Assembly: GCA_022316685.1 (NCBI GenBank) | Contig: JAKJHU010000024.1 | Span: 2,116,501-2,180,500, forward strand | Length of the DNA: 64,000 bases | Source: Progne subis subis | Taxonomy: Eukaryota; Chordata; Aves; Passeriformes; Hirundinidae | Direction of reading: 5' to 3' | Shown here: positions 23,905 through 38,100 of the stretch, in pieces | Layout of the letters: each line of letters opens with the position of its first letter | Position numbering within the stretch: the first letter of the stretch is position 1 | The notes under the pieces: model-generated | The model's input: the letters and a program-made list of their open reading frames with translations, nothing else | What the model was told of the DNA's origin: nothing | Database searches by the model: none | Translations under genes and position numbers: made by a program

Positions 23905-26056
23905 CACATGAAATTCTGGTCATGCAGTCTCTATACCCAACAGCTGTGCAATTTTCCAGCTGAAAGTGTTACATTTTCTTTTCAGATAGCTTACCCTATA
24001 GCTCTGATTTTCCATTAAAATCTTTTTTTCACAGGTCAGTCTATACGCTTGGAAAAAGTCTGGCCAACCTAATTTTTTAAGCAGTGGAACTTAGTAACAT
24101 TGGTTTATTTTATGTGTAGGATAAAGTATAAGGGATTTTTTTCTGGCAGGAGAATGTGCTTTAAGGTAGAAGGAAGTGAAGAGCATCACCAATGGTGTTA
24201 TCCTCTTACAGATGCCCCACTACAGGTTCTGTTTAAGACTGTTTTTTTGGTGGGTTTTTTTGTTTTTATTTTTTTTGTTATAGTGGTGCATGTGAGGGTT
24301 TCTCAAATGCATACCCCAGAGTCCTGCACTCAGGGACCTCTTAATCATTTACAACAAATTGCCTGCTCTATGCATTGTGCACCACCCCAGTACTTTATTC
24401 CCAGTGGACTGAGACAGGGAGTTGGTATGCACACAGGTGGCTGGCAGTTCTGCTCACTCCCTAGGCTGGCCAGACACAAGCAACTGCTAAACTGGAAGCA
24501 GTTTAGTTTCATTATGGTGTCATACCTAAGTTACGAGTAGGACACAAATTGGTTGGAGCTCAGCAGCACTCTAGATGAACAACTTGGATTCTGGACTGAA
24601 ATTAGATACAGATTTGGACTAAATATGTAATTTTTTTTTTTTTTTTAGCTCATTCACCTAGACCAGTTCAAACATAACAAGCAGATGGCTGGGTTGTTGA
24701 TGTGCTATAGGTATAACTGTTGATGCAGACAGCACAAGAGACATTGGTTCTGGACTAATGGGTCTTTCTTATATGGTAGGGAAAAGACATGTTCTAGTCA
24801 TTTTTATTCACTCACATCAGTGAGTGACTATACTAAGGATACCGATATACTATTTTAGCAGTGTAGATCTAAAGCCAAAAGAACTACCATGCAGAGACCA
24901 GTTCTAAAGAAGGTCCAGCTCTTTGTGGCTTGGTATTTGGAACCATTTAATTTAGTTTTAATTTGGTGAACTTATATTTATATAATATGATTCTGAAGAA
25001 CAAATCAACAGCAAGCACGTTAAAAACACTAAACATATAATGAAATAAGGCAGAAGAAGTGGGGGGAGGAAACAGGATGAAGTGACTTTTCAAAATGTGA
25101 GTGTCAGGAATCAAGCTTTGTTTTTCTGACTCCCATGACCTATCTTCAGAACCGCCTACTAGTCCCGTAGCACGTGTATGCATTAAACAAGTAGCAGTCT
25201 CCACAGCGAAGATGGGAATACATTGTATATATTCTGTTTTCCTTTGCTCTGCACAGCTGCATTGTGGTCTTTACTGTGTCCTGCTGAGGGCTGGGAAAGA
25301 ACTGCAAGCATGGAAATGTCTGTTCTCTGTTTGCACTCTCCATGTCCTTTAAGAGTTAATATTCATAAGCATAAATCTGGTCCACCAGGAAGGCAGAAGA
25401 GATTTGCCCACACTGCTGTCATGGCTTGACTTTTTGTGCTTGATCAACTACCTGGTGTGGTTAGCTCAAGTGTCTGTGAAGTGTCTCTGCATCCTGCTGT
25501 GCAGGGCAGACTTACCCTGAGTCGTTCCCCCTTCTTTGGGAGGCTGTTTCTCCTCTGCTGCCAGTCCCAGGATAAGAACCAAAGCGGGGAAGGCACAGCA
25601 CGGGGTTGGCTGCGGAGATGGAACCCGATACTGCAGAGGAAGGAGAGGTGCTGCAGGAAGGTGTGAAGTGCTGGGCAAAGCTTGCTAGCAGGAGTTCAGC
25701 TCTGTGGCTGTGAGTTCCTCTGAGCCCCAGCAGAGCATGTGTGTTACAGGAGTGCGGTGGTTAGGCAGGGCTGGGCCAGGTGTTAGTGCCTGCTCAGTGC
25801 AGATGGGCTCGCCGAGCTGGCTGCTGGCACTGCGACTGCCAGCTCTGCCTGTGAGACAGCAGTGTCCCTGAGCCCTGCTGCTTTCTGCATCATCCTGAGA
25901 TACCCATCGTTCACACTGGCATATCTTAAATCGTATTTAATCAGAAATCAAGCAGGTTTTTTCCTTTCAGACAAATTTATGAAGTGCGTACAGTTTATTT
26001 TGGAGCAAGTAGCTAACTCTCTTCAAAGCTCAGTTGAGGCCCTGGAGCACTTCTGT

Positions 26057-26079
26057 AAAAAAAAAAAAAAAAAAAAAAA
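26057..26079. repeat. 23-base A run
   Basis: A homopolymer in PTPRC intron 2. Confidence 0.85.
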
Positions 26080-29000
26080 GATGAGAAGTTTTAAAGAGTG
26101 GCAAAACTTCCTCCTGTAAATACAAGATTAAAATAACAGATACAGTTATGAAAGTTGTTTATTTCCCTGCAACATGACTGTTCTTTTAGCCTGCATGTCC
26201 TGATGTATTTCCAGGCTCTCCAGGCACTTGCAAACAGGTCTTTTTCACTGGTGTTTCAGTAACTCTTTTAGCATTTTATCTGTTTCCAGGCTTTTTTCCC
26301 TTTCAAGTAAAGCAGTTTGGGGCCTTCAATGCCAGGATTTTAGAAACTAGCTGTGAGCACTTCAGTGCTAGCTTATATTATCCATAGTGTTGTATAGCTA
26401 ACAGGATCCACTTCTTTTCTTTTATACCACTACTTTTCAGTACTGTTCTTGCAGTTATTCCCTCTGTGTCAGTGCCTTCTCGGCTGGCCTGCTTGCTTAG
26501 GTTTCTATTCTTTAGTTTCAAAGACTTCTCTTACAATCTGTCTATTCTTCATTCATAATCCCACTGCCTTGCAAAGAGCTGTAGAGGTATCTTTTGTAGG
26601 GCATGAATGACTTTTTTTGTTGTTTCAAAAATGTGGACTCCATGGAGGAATATTTTTAATTGCCTTTTGAAATAGATTCTTTTCCTGACAGTAAGAGAAA
26701 TAATCAAAATAGCTGTCTAATAGAAAAATGAAGCCATACAATGAAGCTCTTTGTAAAATATATAAGGAAATAGTAGTTCGTTAACTGAAGCTTATGTCCT
26801 ATATGAGTTGAAAGATTTTTACACTCAGGTGTATATAATACAGAACCTCAGCTGAGATGTTACAAAAATACAGGGCTAGTGTTGCCTTTCCAGGTAATCA
26901 TGTACACTGCAAAACTGTGAATTGAATATTTTAGATAGTATTAAACCCTGAACTGTTTCTGGAGGCTTGTAAGTTAAGATTTATATAGGGGAAAAATAGG
27001 GTAAGATAAATGGCAAAGCAGAGTCAGGCTTCTAGAATAAGATCTAAGAGACAGAAGTCAGCTGCAGTCTCGGCTGTCTCAGAAACTCCTGGTGTGAAGC
27101 GGTGCTTTCATTTCTCCAGACCTCAGTTTCATCATCTGTCAAGCTGAAGATAGTAACACCTTGTGGAAAAATGTAGAGTCCTAATTCCTTAAATATTTAT
27201 AGGTATGCCTGTGTCTTGCAACATGTAAACTACCACCAATAAATGTTGTGAAACTGGCTGTGCATTAGAGTATTTTGGGTAGCATATCTGAGCAAAGAAA
27301 GCAAAAGTAGGGAGCAAATGACTTGTGCATAAATTTTAACCTTTTTCTCAGTCCTAAAGCACAGGTATTGTCAATGGGGACCTGATATTTTTGTGCTGCA
27401 TAAGAACAATCCATACCGTGCTTAACCTCAGCAAATCTGAAATTCTGTAAAACACGATCACATCAACTGTATTCTCTATTTTACCCATTATTAGGTGAAA
27501 TATGGGTGAAATACCTGAAATATCTGGCCAATGAATTCTTGAGACACTAAAGGAGGACCACCTCCTTTACTTCCTGTGTCTGTGGATGAGCTGAGGTGTG
27601 CTAAACAGATCACAGCTGCAAAAGGTTTCATGTTATAAAGAATCCTCCACAGTTAAGGGTAACTACAATAGGAAACCTGTCTAGTAAATTAGGTGTTTTA
27701 GGAGTCTCAGTGGTAGCAGTTATAAACCTAAACAACACTTCTAGAGAAGTGCAGGCCAAGCTGACTTCCTCAGCATATAATGTAAAATTGTACACTCACA
27801 TAATCAGAGGAAAGATGACAAGTGCTGCTACTGCAGCAGTTTGATTAACCTCTTAAGATAGACCTTTGATGTCTAAAATGAATGCAAAATCATGTGTGTA
27901 TACACCTTAGAGAAATCGTACAGTTTTAATGAGTTTTTGATAGAGTATCTGGAGGATTTCTTTGTTCATATCACACTTTGTTGGAAGACTTTAAATGATG
28001 AAATGTATATTTTTAAAATTATGTGGAATTTATTTTACTTGGTCCCTGATGACAGTAAGAGATTATTGCCCTAGGTCTCTTGTATGCAGTACACAAGGTC
28101 CCTCCTCTCAAAATACACTCTGGGAATGTGCATGACTGTGCAATGTGTGTGAGTGGAAGGGTAATATTTGGGATACCCCAGCCTGCCTAACAAGTACAGA
28201 AAAAAGCTTGACTTCATTTGCAGCTTCAATAATGCTTCTGTGCTCAACGGTGCTGCCTCAACAGAAGTGAAAGATCTTTCTACATCCTCCACACACCTGC
28301 AGTCTGGTGTGCTAGTCTGAGGTAAGAAATGTGGTTGAGGTTTGAGGGAAAGATGTGGAAGAGCAGAAAGAAATATGCGTTTGTAGACAGTAATAGCATT
28401 TCTGATTTTGCTGCCTTTGTCTGGTAATGAAATGACTTAGAAACAAATGTTTCTGAGAGACATCCAAGACTCTTTCTCTTAGAAAAAATGTATGAATAAT
28501 AACAGCTTAACCCAGTGTCAGCTTCCTCTGAGTTTAGAAGGTTTACAGTGGGATGGTGCTGAATACAAGGGAGGCAGCTAAAGGAAGTGAATGTGAAATC
28601 TATAAAGAGTTATTCAACCTTGACAGTAACAGATCAAGGCTTTATAATACTCAGACATGAAACTTTCATAAAATCCTGTGTTGTTTGGCCTGCCAAATTC
28701 ACCATTTTTTACTTTTCCACAGACTGGTCAGTTTGGCCGTGAAGATTTTGAAGTGATAAAATAGTTAAGTTTTAATATGTAGTAATATATTATTTATAGA
28801 GGCATGCAGTTATGGAACTCACATACAAATGCCATTTGAATCAACACAGGATGCATTAAATTAGATAGAAATCATAGAACAGTTCAGGAGAAAAATGCCA
28901 AGATATGTGGATCAGTTATTCCAAAAGTTAATAAAAATGCATCAGCTGCATTTGTCTTCCTACTGTATTAATGCTGGGCTCAATGGCCTGCTAAGAAGCA

Positions 29001-29371
29001 GTTTTGCACTGCCCTGAGTAAATAGACAAATGTTTGGTGCAGTAGCTGGTTGAAGTTTTTGTGTTAATATTGGAAAGAAAGCCATTTACAATGTGGATCT
29101 CATCAAGTGTGTTGTCATTGCAGGAGGGTGCCTTAAATGGCAAGGGAAGGATGCAAAGGGATGCTTGCAAACCATTGCTTCTGAAAACCACACTTTCACC
29201 AAGCAAGGAAGACATTTTCATAACAGAATGCATGCCAGAAATGCCATTTTCAGCTGCTCTCACTGCAGCTGATGCTCTCTGTTTCTCTTCACAATAGAAT
29301 TTCTGCTCACCTGAGTCTCACCCCAGTGGTGACGTCAGTGGAAAATCTGAAAAGGCTTTTATCGCTCTGAG

Positions 29372-29397
29372 TTTTTTTTTTTTTTTTTTTTTTTTTT
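29372..29397. repeat. 26-base T run
   Basis: A homopolymer in PTPRC intron 2. Confidence 0.85.
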
Positions 29398-30775
29398 CCC
29401 CTTTAAACCTACTGGGAGTCTTCAAACTCCAAGATCTGATTTTCTATTAGCTGCCCTGAAAAAGCTGCTTGGAAGAGATATCCCTAACTTTGACTGTAAG
29501 CTCCGAAACACATAGGAACTGTTTTTACATAGAAGAAAATTAGTCAGATTTTCAGAGGACCTTCATGTGTTGGTCACTGAAACAATGTGAAATATTGTAG
29601 TTTTGCAGCTGCAAGTTAATATTTTCTGAAAGTTTTTTCTGAAGTTGTGAATACTTTGAAAGGAAAGAAAGAGCTAGTTGGGAAGTCAGGAAGGAGCTGC
29701 TCCTCTGTGTGGTTGTCACTGTCTTCTGTGTTTATAGGAGAGCTATTTTCTATAGTTGTAGTCAAGCATTCTCTCTGGGCCAGGTGCTGGACAAATGTAG
29801 GATGAAGTATGGTCTTGTCCTTAAAAGATTTCTGATCTGATTCTGGACAGTGTGGATATTTCTTAAAAGGGAATTCTACAGAGGTGAGAGGAAAGACTGA
29901 TAATGGAAGAAGTGATAGCAGCAAACGTGGCCAGCCAGAGCACTTGCATAATCCCCTGTGCTATTTATTTCCTTTTCTGAGAAAGGGACAACACCTCATT
30001 CAAAGCAGCATGCAATAAATTAGTCCCAGGATTCAGTATAAACTGTACCACACAGGTCCATGTATTGCACATATCATCACATTGTGCTCTTATAACTTTT
30101 ATACATGTCAACAACTGGTGCAAGTATTCCTGGAAGATAACACTTCATGATAAAACTACTGTGGGTAAAAACTTAATGTGTTCCAAAGCTCCTCTCTTGC
30201 TATGTGGAAACAGTAAAAAATCAGGTCACATACAAAGGCACTATATTTATTTGCAATGATTATTTTCTCTAGCTGTTTAATCTTTTCATTAACATATTGC
30301 ATTCTCCCACCAGTGAGTGAAATGCAGTAAACAAACAACAGAATGTGTAGATGATGTGTTACAAACACACACGCACATTCACTCTCTTGTATGGAAGAAC
30401 ATGTAATCCCACCCTCCTGATTCTCAGATCTTGTAGCTGTTCCTCCAGCTGCAGGAGATGATCTAACATGAGCACCATCTGGATGTGGAAGAAGGTTCCA
30501 CATTCTGTTCTCTTCTGTTCAAAAATACTTTAGGTTGCTTTTAGCACCTTCATATCTCAGTGCTCATAAATAGTAATAACAATAATAAATTCATTTTGAC
30601 ATGTAATTGACCTGATTTATTTAGACTGAAAAGAAAAAATCATGTTTCCTGATGATCAGATGGTGAATTCTGTACATACAAGATCTGGAGATTGATTGCC
30701 TGCAATTAATTCAAGTGTGACCTGGATCTGTAATACAGTATAGAATATTTTAAAAAATATCTATTGAACACTACA

Positions 30776-30976
30776 GAGGGTTGGGTTGTTTTGGTTTGGG
30801 TGGTTGTTTTTTGTTTGGTTGGTTGGTTGGTTTGTTTGTTTGTTGCTGTGGGGGGTTTTTTTGGGGTTTTTTTGGTGTTTTTTTTTTTGTTTGTTTTTTT
30901 TTTTTTTTTTTTTTTGTTGGGTGGTGGTTTTTTTGGGTTTTTTTGGGTTTTTTTTTGGTTGGTTGGTTTTTGTGGA
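30776..30976. repeat. 200-base T/G-only tract
   Basis: The plus strand is nearly all T and G: ttgg and tttg units, then alternating G runs and seven- to nine-base T runs. A and C are almost absent, which is an extreme strand asymmetry. It overlaps frames in several phases that are plainly artefacts. Confidence 0.9.
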
Positions 30977-31376
30977 ATTGATTGTTTTAAATTTGTGGTG
31001 TTGGATTTCAGGGTCATAAAGACTTTTGGGTTCTAGATGGCTGCAAGTTTGAGTGATAAGGTTTTGTTCTGAAATGTTAAACATTTGGAATGGCTCTGTT
31101 TGCAAATGCAGTTGTTGATCATAAGATACAGCTGTAAGCAGAGCCTTGAATAGAGTTGTATTGTGTAATATGTGTGTAATAACAGTTTATTAATATCATC
31201 TTTCTGTGAAATCTGAGCTCTGTCTGCTATGACAGCCTTTCCTTAAGATAATGAGTAACCATAGAGGGAAAGAAGCAGGTACAGTAACCCTACACACTTT
31301 TAAAAAATTGCTTTAGATCTCTAAGATAGTCTTTGAAGAGCACTGCAATGATAAAGTGATAAAGCTGACTTCTGGC

Positions 31377-31583
31377 TGATACCAGATCTTTGCACTGGTG
31401 GTGGATGCAGTCAACATCTTCACTGAAAGAAGTTCTTCAGAACTTCAGAAAGTGGTTTTTCCTCTACTGGATTCTCTTTTCTGTGAAGACAATGAAAATC
31501 TTTTCGGTGTTTTACATCTGTGTTGCTCAATGTACAGTTCAGGCCATATTCACAGAATTGCGACTGAAAACATTCTATAAATA
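31377..31583 (+). other. Exon-like open stretch inside PTPRC intron 2
   Basis: From a TGA at 31377, a frame stays open ~67 codons to TAA 31581. It reads like a helical protein (VVDAVNIFTERSSSELQKVV, then FPLLDSLFCEDNENLFGVLH). It is preceded by a possible acceptor (tgataccag, ending 31385) and followed directly by an AATAAA. It could be a terminal exon or retrocopy relic of an unknown gene. There is no in-frame ATG before residue 20, and a second frame is also open there, which weakens the case. Confidence 0.2.
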
Positions 31584-34500
31584 AAAATACTTGCTTCTTT
31601 TTAAGTTTTTTGAAGCTCTTGCTCATCTTCTCTAAGTGCTACACACATACAGATTTTCATACTTGTGATGATAAAATGGCCCAAAGAGAAGATCAGATAA
31701 TCCGAAAAATTAACTGAAGTTAGGGGTGCTTTAAGGAGTGGGGTGCTTATCTCAGATTAATTTGCAGTTTTGAAAGGTCAGCACTTCTGTCAATCAGGCT
31801 GGTATAATTAAGAACCTGTTTTAAATCCAGACCAATTATTAATGATTGCTGCAGGTAAAATTTAGTGTGAATACATTTTGTAGCATCGTACAAGAATTCT
31901 GTGATGAGAGCTGGAATATTAATTAATCCTGTTACCTAAACCACCATTTTATTACTTAGCTGTGAGATCTCTGTGTTTTCATGGTTCTTTGCCTCCTTAA
32001 CTCCATGGCTCAAGCACAGAATCAGCTCTGCAGGTGAAAGGTATCTTCACCATGAGCTCTGGGGCCATGTTCTAAGTTGGCCAAAAGAGCAGTCTGTGAT
32101 CGCATAATGAAACATCTCTGTGGATGTTCAGCAGTGTTAGGAATAGGACTGGGGCTTTGCACTGGCAATGTAAATGGATATTTGCCAGCTCTTGAATAAT
32201 TGTCTTTGCTCCCTGGACAATGATTTTTGGAACAGCTAGTATGAACAGTGTGCATGATTTTATTATAAAAAGTCATTCTATGTTGTATATACTGTAAAAG
32301 TCATGTGTATCTGTGACTTTCCAGGCTGAAATTCTGAAGTTCTGCCAAAGTTGTAAATGAAGTAAAGAAAGTTATTTCGGAGCTGCTATTTCAATGTTTG
32401 GAATAGACTTGAAAACCAATAATGAAATTCTGAGGGGTTTTTGTGTGTTGATGTGGATTTATTTGTTTGTTTAGTTTTTATTAAAATGCATAGTAATATC
32501 TGGTTAAATATTAATCTCTTTGCAGAAACTTAGTGCCAAAGCTACCACATCACTGTACCACTTGACTGAGGACATTCCATTGGCAGCTGTCTTTCCTACT
32601 TATTTCTCAGGATGACAATTCTTTCTGGTGTCTTTATGACCATGAAAATGACTTGTATTTTGTTTGTGTTATCATTATTTTTGTATTGTTTTCAATTAGT
32701 ACTGTCAAAATGAGCATTGCATTTGTTGATGTTATTTATTTGCAAAGCCCTGGCGAAAGACTTTAAATCTGCCTTTATGAGACACTCCTGATTCTTGTAA
32801 AAAGCAGTGAAACATCTAAAAGTAGTTGCCACATTAAAAGTAAATTACATGTATATAGAGAATATTTTTAACAGTCTTCACTAGATCTGTGTTTCTTCAG
32901 GATATGTGGAACTACAGTTTTCAGAATATGTTAAGTTTCAGTTTGGACAAAGGGCAGTAATTCCCATTTTATGGAGCACAGAATTTCAATGGAAGTAGGA
33001 GAAAGATCCTTTTGAAAAACCACTGCACTATATCTGTTTTGAGCTGTAGGCTTTATTTTTATATCACTAATCAGCTCCAAGACTTGGACAGTGGATGTTG
33101 GTAGGGAACATAAGTGCAAAATATTGTATAGAAATATTTAATATTTTTGCCCAGGTATAAGAAAAGTATGAAGAAAGATAAAAGAAACTGATTTGGTGAC
33201 TATTTCAGGTCTTTCTAAGATGTCAAAGCAATTTTGTGTTACTGCTGGAATACCAAGATGAGAATTTAATAGTAAAAGAAAATATTTTGGTTTCTTTGGG
33301 TTATGTTAGGATCCCTGCAGCACAAACTGATTTCAATCAGGTGTCTGGTGTCTTTGTATTCTTTGCTGGGGAAAATGGCAGACTTTTTTGTTGGTGGTTT
33401 TTTTAGTGCATATTTTGAGGGTCACTTAGGCTCCTAAATCCTTTATCTGTTTTGGAAATTGTGACATTTGTAATGGCTTACAATGGATGTGCTGACTTAC
33501 TGATAATTTGTAGTAGCCACTGCAGCCCTGATGCTAAAACAAATGGCGTAGTTTTCTTTCCCAGTAAATCAGGGAGTTTCTTTCTCATGAAAGAAGTAAA
33601 TTAGTAGTGCAGGCACAATCACCTCTTGGCATTAGTCTAAAGTGGATGAAAACCTACTGGCTTATCTCCAGCATTTCTTCAGGGATAGCATTTTTTTTCT
33701 GCTCTTTTCTCTTTTTTGTAATTTTTCTTTTTTAAAACTAGTGCTCAGTGTCCCATGCTCATGCTTTCTTATAGCTGCCAGAACTAGTACAGAAGTCTAG
33801 TTAGCTCTTCCTGACTGATGTCCTGCTCAGCCTCTTGTCCCCTGCCACCAGCTCCAAAGCCAAAGAAGAGCTGATTGGAGGGCCACAGTGGAAGAGGCTG
33901 TGGAATCTGCTACGATTGTGATTCTGAGAATGCCTGGAAGCAGTCATGGAAACAATGCACTTCATTTTCATAGTGATTATATCTGATCCCTTTTGAGGGA
34001 AGTGCACTAACACTCTTGAACTGATTCATCTAAATAGGTAGCATCTTTATCTCTAGATGAGTATGGAAAATTACCTGACCTTTGATGGATATTTTGATAA
34101 AAGCAGACACAAAGGCCTGGGCACAGTTTCCAGGAAGTGTAGGCAGAACATTCTCATTCTTCCAGTCTAAGAAAAAGTATAGACAATTCTTAGAGGTGTG
34201 AGGGGAGGAGTTCTGCTCAGAGAAAGGATTATAGTGTATCTTCAGAAGATTCTTACCTGGAGAAGCTTCTGAAGTGTGTTTGTGAGAGTTCTGCCTAAGA
34301 CAACATCGCTTGTCTTTAAAATCTGTGTTAATAAGGTTTCAGTTTATTTAAATCTGTGCCATTAAGAAAGCAGAGTTATTCTCTAGTTTAAATTTGGTCA
34401 AATTCCTTGGAATTCCTTATCGAGAATTTAAACAACAAAATTTCTCAGGCCAGACATGCAAGGCTTGATCTCTTGGCCACCCCACAGATACCATTCTATG

Positions 34501-35127
34501 GGTTCGAAAACCATGAATGGGCTGCCAGTTCTTACAGTGTGTGGATTTCTGTATGCAAGTAGAAACACAATGATTCTTCCAAAGGCCTTAGAATAGATTC
34601 TGCTTTCAGGAATATACCTGAATCTTGATTATTTCACACACAGCTGAGTGGTTTTGAGTGAAATGTAATGTTAGTGATGGTCATTTTCATCTTTTAGGTG
34701 AGACAAAGAAATGTGATTTCCTTAAAAGACCCATAAACCATTTTTAATGACAATATTACCTTGCAAAACATTTCTGTTGTTAGAGGGAAAATTATGTATT
34801 TGCAGAAATCAGATCACATACTTATTTCAGTAAGTGCTGGTAAACATTATTTATTAAAGGAAATGCAAAAGTAAAGAGCCTTGGGACACCTGTTCATCAT
34901 AGCAAATTCTCACCTCATAGAGCTGATTTAAAATATTTCTACTTCATAAATGGACTTCAGTGCATCTTCCTAAACATCTTACTGTTTCACAGAGCTCAGA
35001 ACACTTTAGCAAGTAAAAGTTATTATTTCCATTAATTGGAAACATTCAGATATCTGACTTCCAAAAGGTCAATTGAAAAGCTGCTGAACAAAAAGAAATA
35101 CTCTGGACATTTTGCTAAGTAAGAAGC

Positions 35128-35128
<1 letters not shown>

Positions 35129-35189
<61 letters not shown>
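35129..35189. repeat. 61-base A run
   Basis: An uninterrupted A tract in PTPRC intron 2. No retrogene or SINE is recognised upstream and no clear target-site duplication is seen. True length is uncertain. Confidence 0.9.
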
Positions 35190-35194
<5 letters not shown>

Positions 35195-38100
35195 TCAGAA
35201 ATGGAGACAAAAGAAGGAGCATTTTTTAATCCAAACATCGAAGGTGATTGTTTGTGACTGCAATTTCATAAAGGAAGTCACATACTTTGCAGCAATCTGA
35301 AGCAAGGAGCCATATGTAACTACCCTAGCCAAGAGTATGACACTGATTAATGTATGAAACGAGCCATTAATTTAATGAACCCTGTTGATCAGTCAGCAGC
35401 ATGATAGGAGGCCTGCACATCACCTCAGCCAGTTGTAGCAATCCTGGGTTAACCTTCTGCATAAAGTACTTGTCATCCAGGTAAGGGTGGACACTAGAAC
35501 GTAATCTGATATTCAACAAAGACTACTGCAGGAGGACTTGAGGGCATTAATTGTCCTTCCTGACAGAGGATTGCTGTCATCTTCAACAGAAAATTTCTGC
35601 CTAATTCCAGTCAGAGGCATCAAATTGAGCACAAATAAAAGGGTTGCTTGGACAGTTGGGAGAGATCAGAGGGTGGCATTTTTTAATGAACATGAGGAAG
35701 AGTAAATCAAGAGCAGAGAAATAACAGTAATGTCCCAGTAATTTTATAGTAGGGCTCAGTATTTTTAGCAGCTTCATTTATTTTCTGATCTGGAGTTATT
35801 GTGGCATTGCAGGAGGCAAATGCAAATGAGAATTAACATGATCAGGATGATGATAGGTCTTAGTGAGGCAGATCGTTATAGAAGTTGCCATCTACCTTTC
35901 TTGTAAAATAAATCCAACCCCCAAATCAATACAGATCAGCTCTGCTGGTGATGCAGAGTCCTGACCCAGGCTTTAGTAAGAGTGAGACATTTCAATCCAT
36001 GGGACTATTACTGGAGGTGGAGGGTGTTGCAGAGTGTGTGTGGCTGTAGTGTTGGTGCAGTCGCAGAGGAAGATGAAAAGTCTCACTACAGGAAATGTGA
36101 TCGTTAGGGAAATGATCTGTCACAAAATTCATTGTGATGCCACATTTCAGAACAAAATGCTTCAAAGCTTTTAGCTCAAAAACAAGCTCAAGTCCAAATC
36201 CCTATGACTTCTTGTCATAAAGAGACAGGAGATTTCACTCATAATAATCCTGGCAATGGCTGACAGGGTGTGATGCTGAGTTTTTGAAATGTTAGATGTT
36301 TCTTGACCACAGATTCCATCCAGATGCTTCACAATGCAGTTGCTGGAGAAGAAACCAGTTTGATTGCAACTACATCCTAGCTTGGTATCTCTACTCATTA
36401 TCTTTATAGTACACTTGCTTTTCATATTCCTGCTGTTGTTTTAATATCCAGAATTCTTTCTGAATTTCAGCTCTTTGATGATTCTTTGCTCAAAATAATT
36501 AGATTTAATCTTGTTTCAGTGTCCAGTGCTTGCAATTTTACTGGTGAGTCTTTGTAATTTTGATGGATTTATTAATGTAATGATCAAGTTGGCAAGCACC
36601 ATCCCAGCTTGTGCCTTCTTCATAGGTGAAGCCTTGTTATGAGGAAAACAGAGGAAGTCAAAAAGATTCCTTAGTTTCTCAATCTGGATAGGAGTTGTCT
36701 GCATGCTACAGAAACAAAAATGAGGTTTAAACATCACAGCAGGTAGATTTTCCAGATCTGGGAGATTAAAAGGATTCTCTGGAGATGCAGGGGCTATTCA
36801 TCTTCTGCAAAACAAATTCTGACCACTTTCCTGCTTACAAAGGCCAAAGGCATTTCAAGGACACACCCAATTGCACTACCTTTGTGCTGTCAGCAGATTA
36901 AACAGAATGAATTTTCTGTATTTATTTCCTCTGACATTTATGATCTGTCTGTCAGGGCAACTTTATTGAAATCAACTGATTTTTGCTGTTTTTTAATATC
37001 TGTAATTTTGTTACACAAACAGAATTATTTGTTGGGTTTTTTAAAATTTAAATTCGATAAACTATTAATAAGGATCTTTTTGAAAAGCTTAATAATGCAA
37101 ACCATGAAATTGAAAAATGCATACAAATTATAAGGTAGAAGAGAAATATGGTGTGACACTCCCAGGTGTAAACATCCTTGCCTGGCTGTCAGCCCTCTGG
37201 CTGTCCAGGAAGTCACCCTGACACACACTGCTGCTTCTGTGTCTCCTGCAGATTTAGGCTTTCTCCATGTAGAGCCAGTGTGGCAGATGGAAGTGCTTCC
37301 CCTTTGGTGTCAGGTGCTTGATCTGGACCTGCAATCTTGGAAGCATTTTCAGGTTTGTTGGTATAGTAGTATCCACACATTTCTACTGATGCATAAAGGA
37401 TGGAACTTGGGGCCATTTGGACCCTTTCATCATACTGTTAGGCAGTGTGTAGTTTTTCCAGTGATTGATTTGCTCTTGCTGTCGTAAGTCTCCAATTTTT
37501 ACCTAAAAAAACCCATGACTTGGTTTAATGTCATGTTTTAATTGATGCTTTTTCACAGAGAATATATTCACTTTTAAAAAAGCACAGCTAACAGTATGCA
37601 GATGCAGTGATTTGTTTTAATGATCTGAAAAATCCTCCATTCCCAGTGCTTGAGAGTGCACACTGATTGAGTTTGCATTCTTCTTTGTGAGGATAAGGCA
37701 CACATTTGTAGAATATCACTGCAAATAGCATTAAGTTAGACTGGAAACCGGGCACACAAAGAAATACAGTTAATTCACTCTGTTGTATCTAGCTCCCAGC
37801 ATGCCAGTAACCAAAGGACTCCTTGCACAGTGGCAGAGATATATACCATGAGGAGCTTCTGTATTATGTGTAGTATTTGGAGTTAGTCTTGTAAAATATA
37901 TGCACACTTAGTATTAGAAAGTGAGAGATGTAATTATGTTACATAAATGCAATGTATTGCAAGTATATATGCTGTCTTCTGGGTGTAATTTAAATGGTAA
38001 AAGTTACATCTCTTTTGAAATCACCAGTGCTATTTCTGCAGAATATGAGCTGTAGTCTTCTCTGGGACAAGAGTTTAAAAGTTAGCTCTAGGAGAAAGCA

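Larger units (their letters stand above)
23905..30775. other. PTPRC intron 2 sequence, nothing recognised
   Basis: Ordinary AT-rich intron with a moderately GC-rich patch at 25480-25860. The 146-codon frame at 24100-24540 has no ATG near its start and no domain pattern. Confidence 0.5.

Noticed and set aside
24100..24540. 146-codon plus-strand frame
   Set aside because: No ATG at its start, passes through a T-rich tract that gives a false membrane segment, no homology pattern.
30706..31105. Lys/Asn/Thr-rich and Phe/Gly/Val-rich frames
   Set aside because: Shadows of the T/G-only tract.
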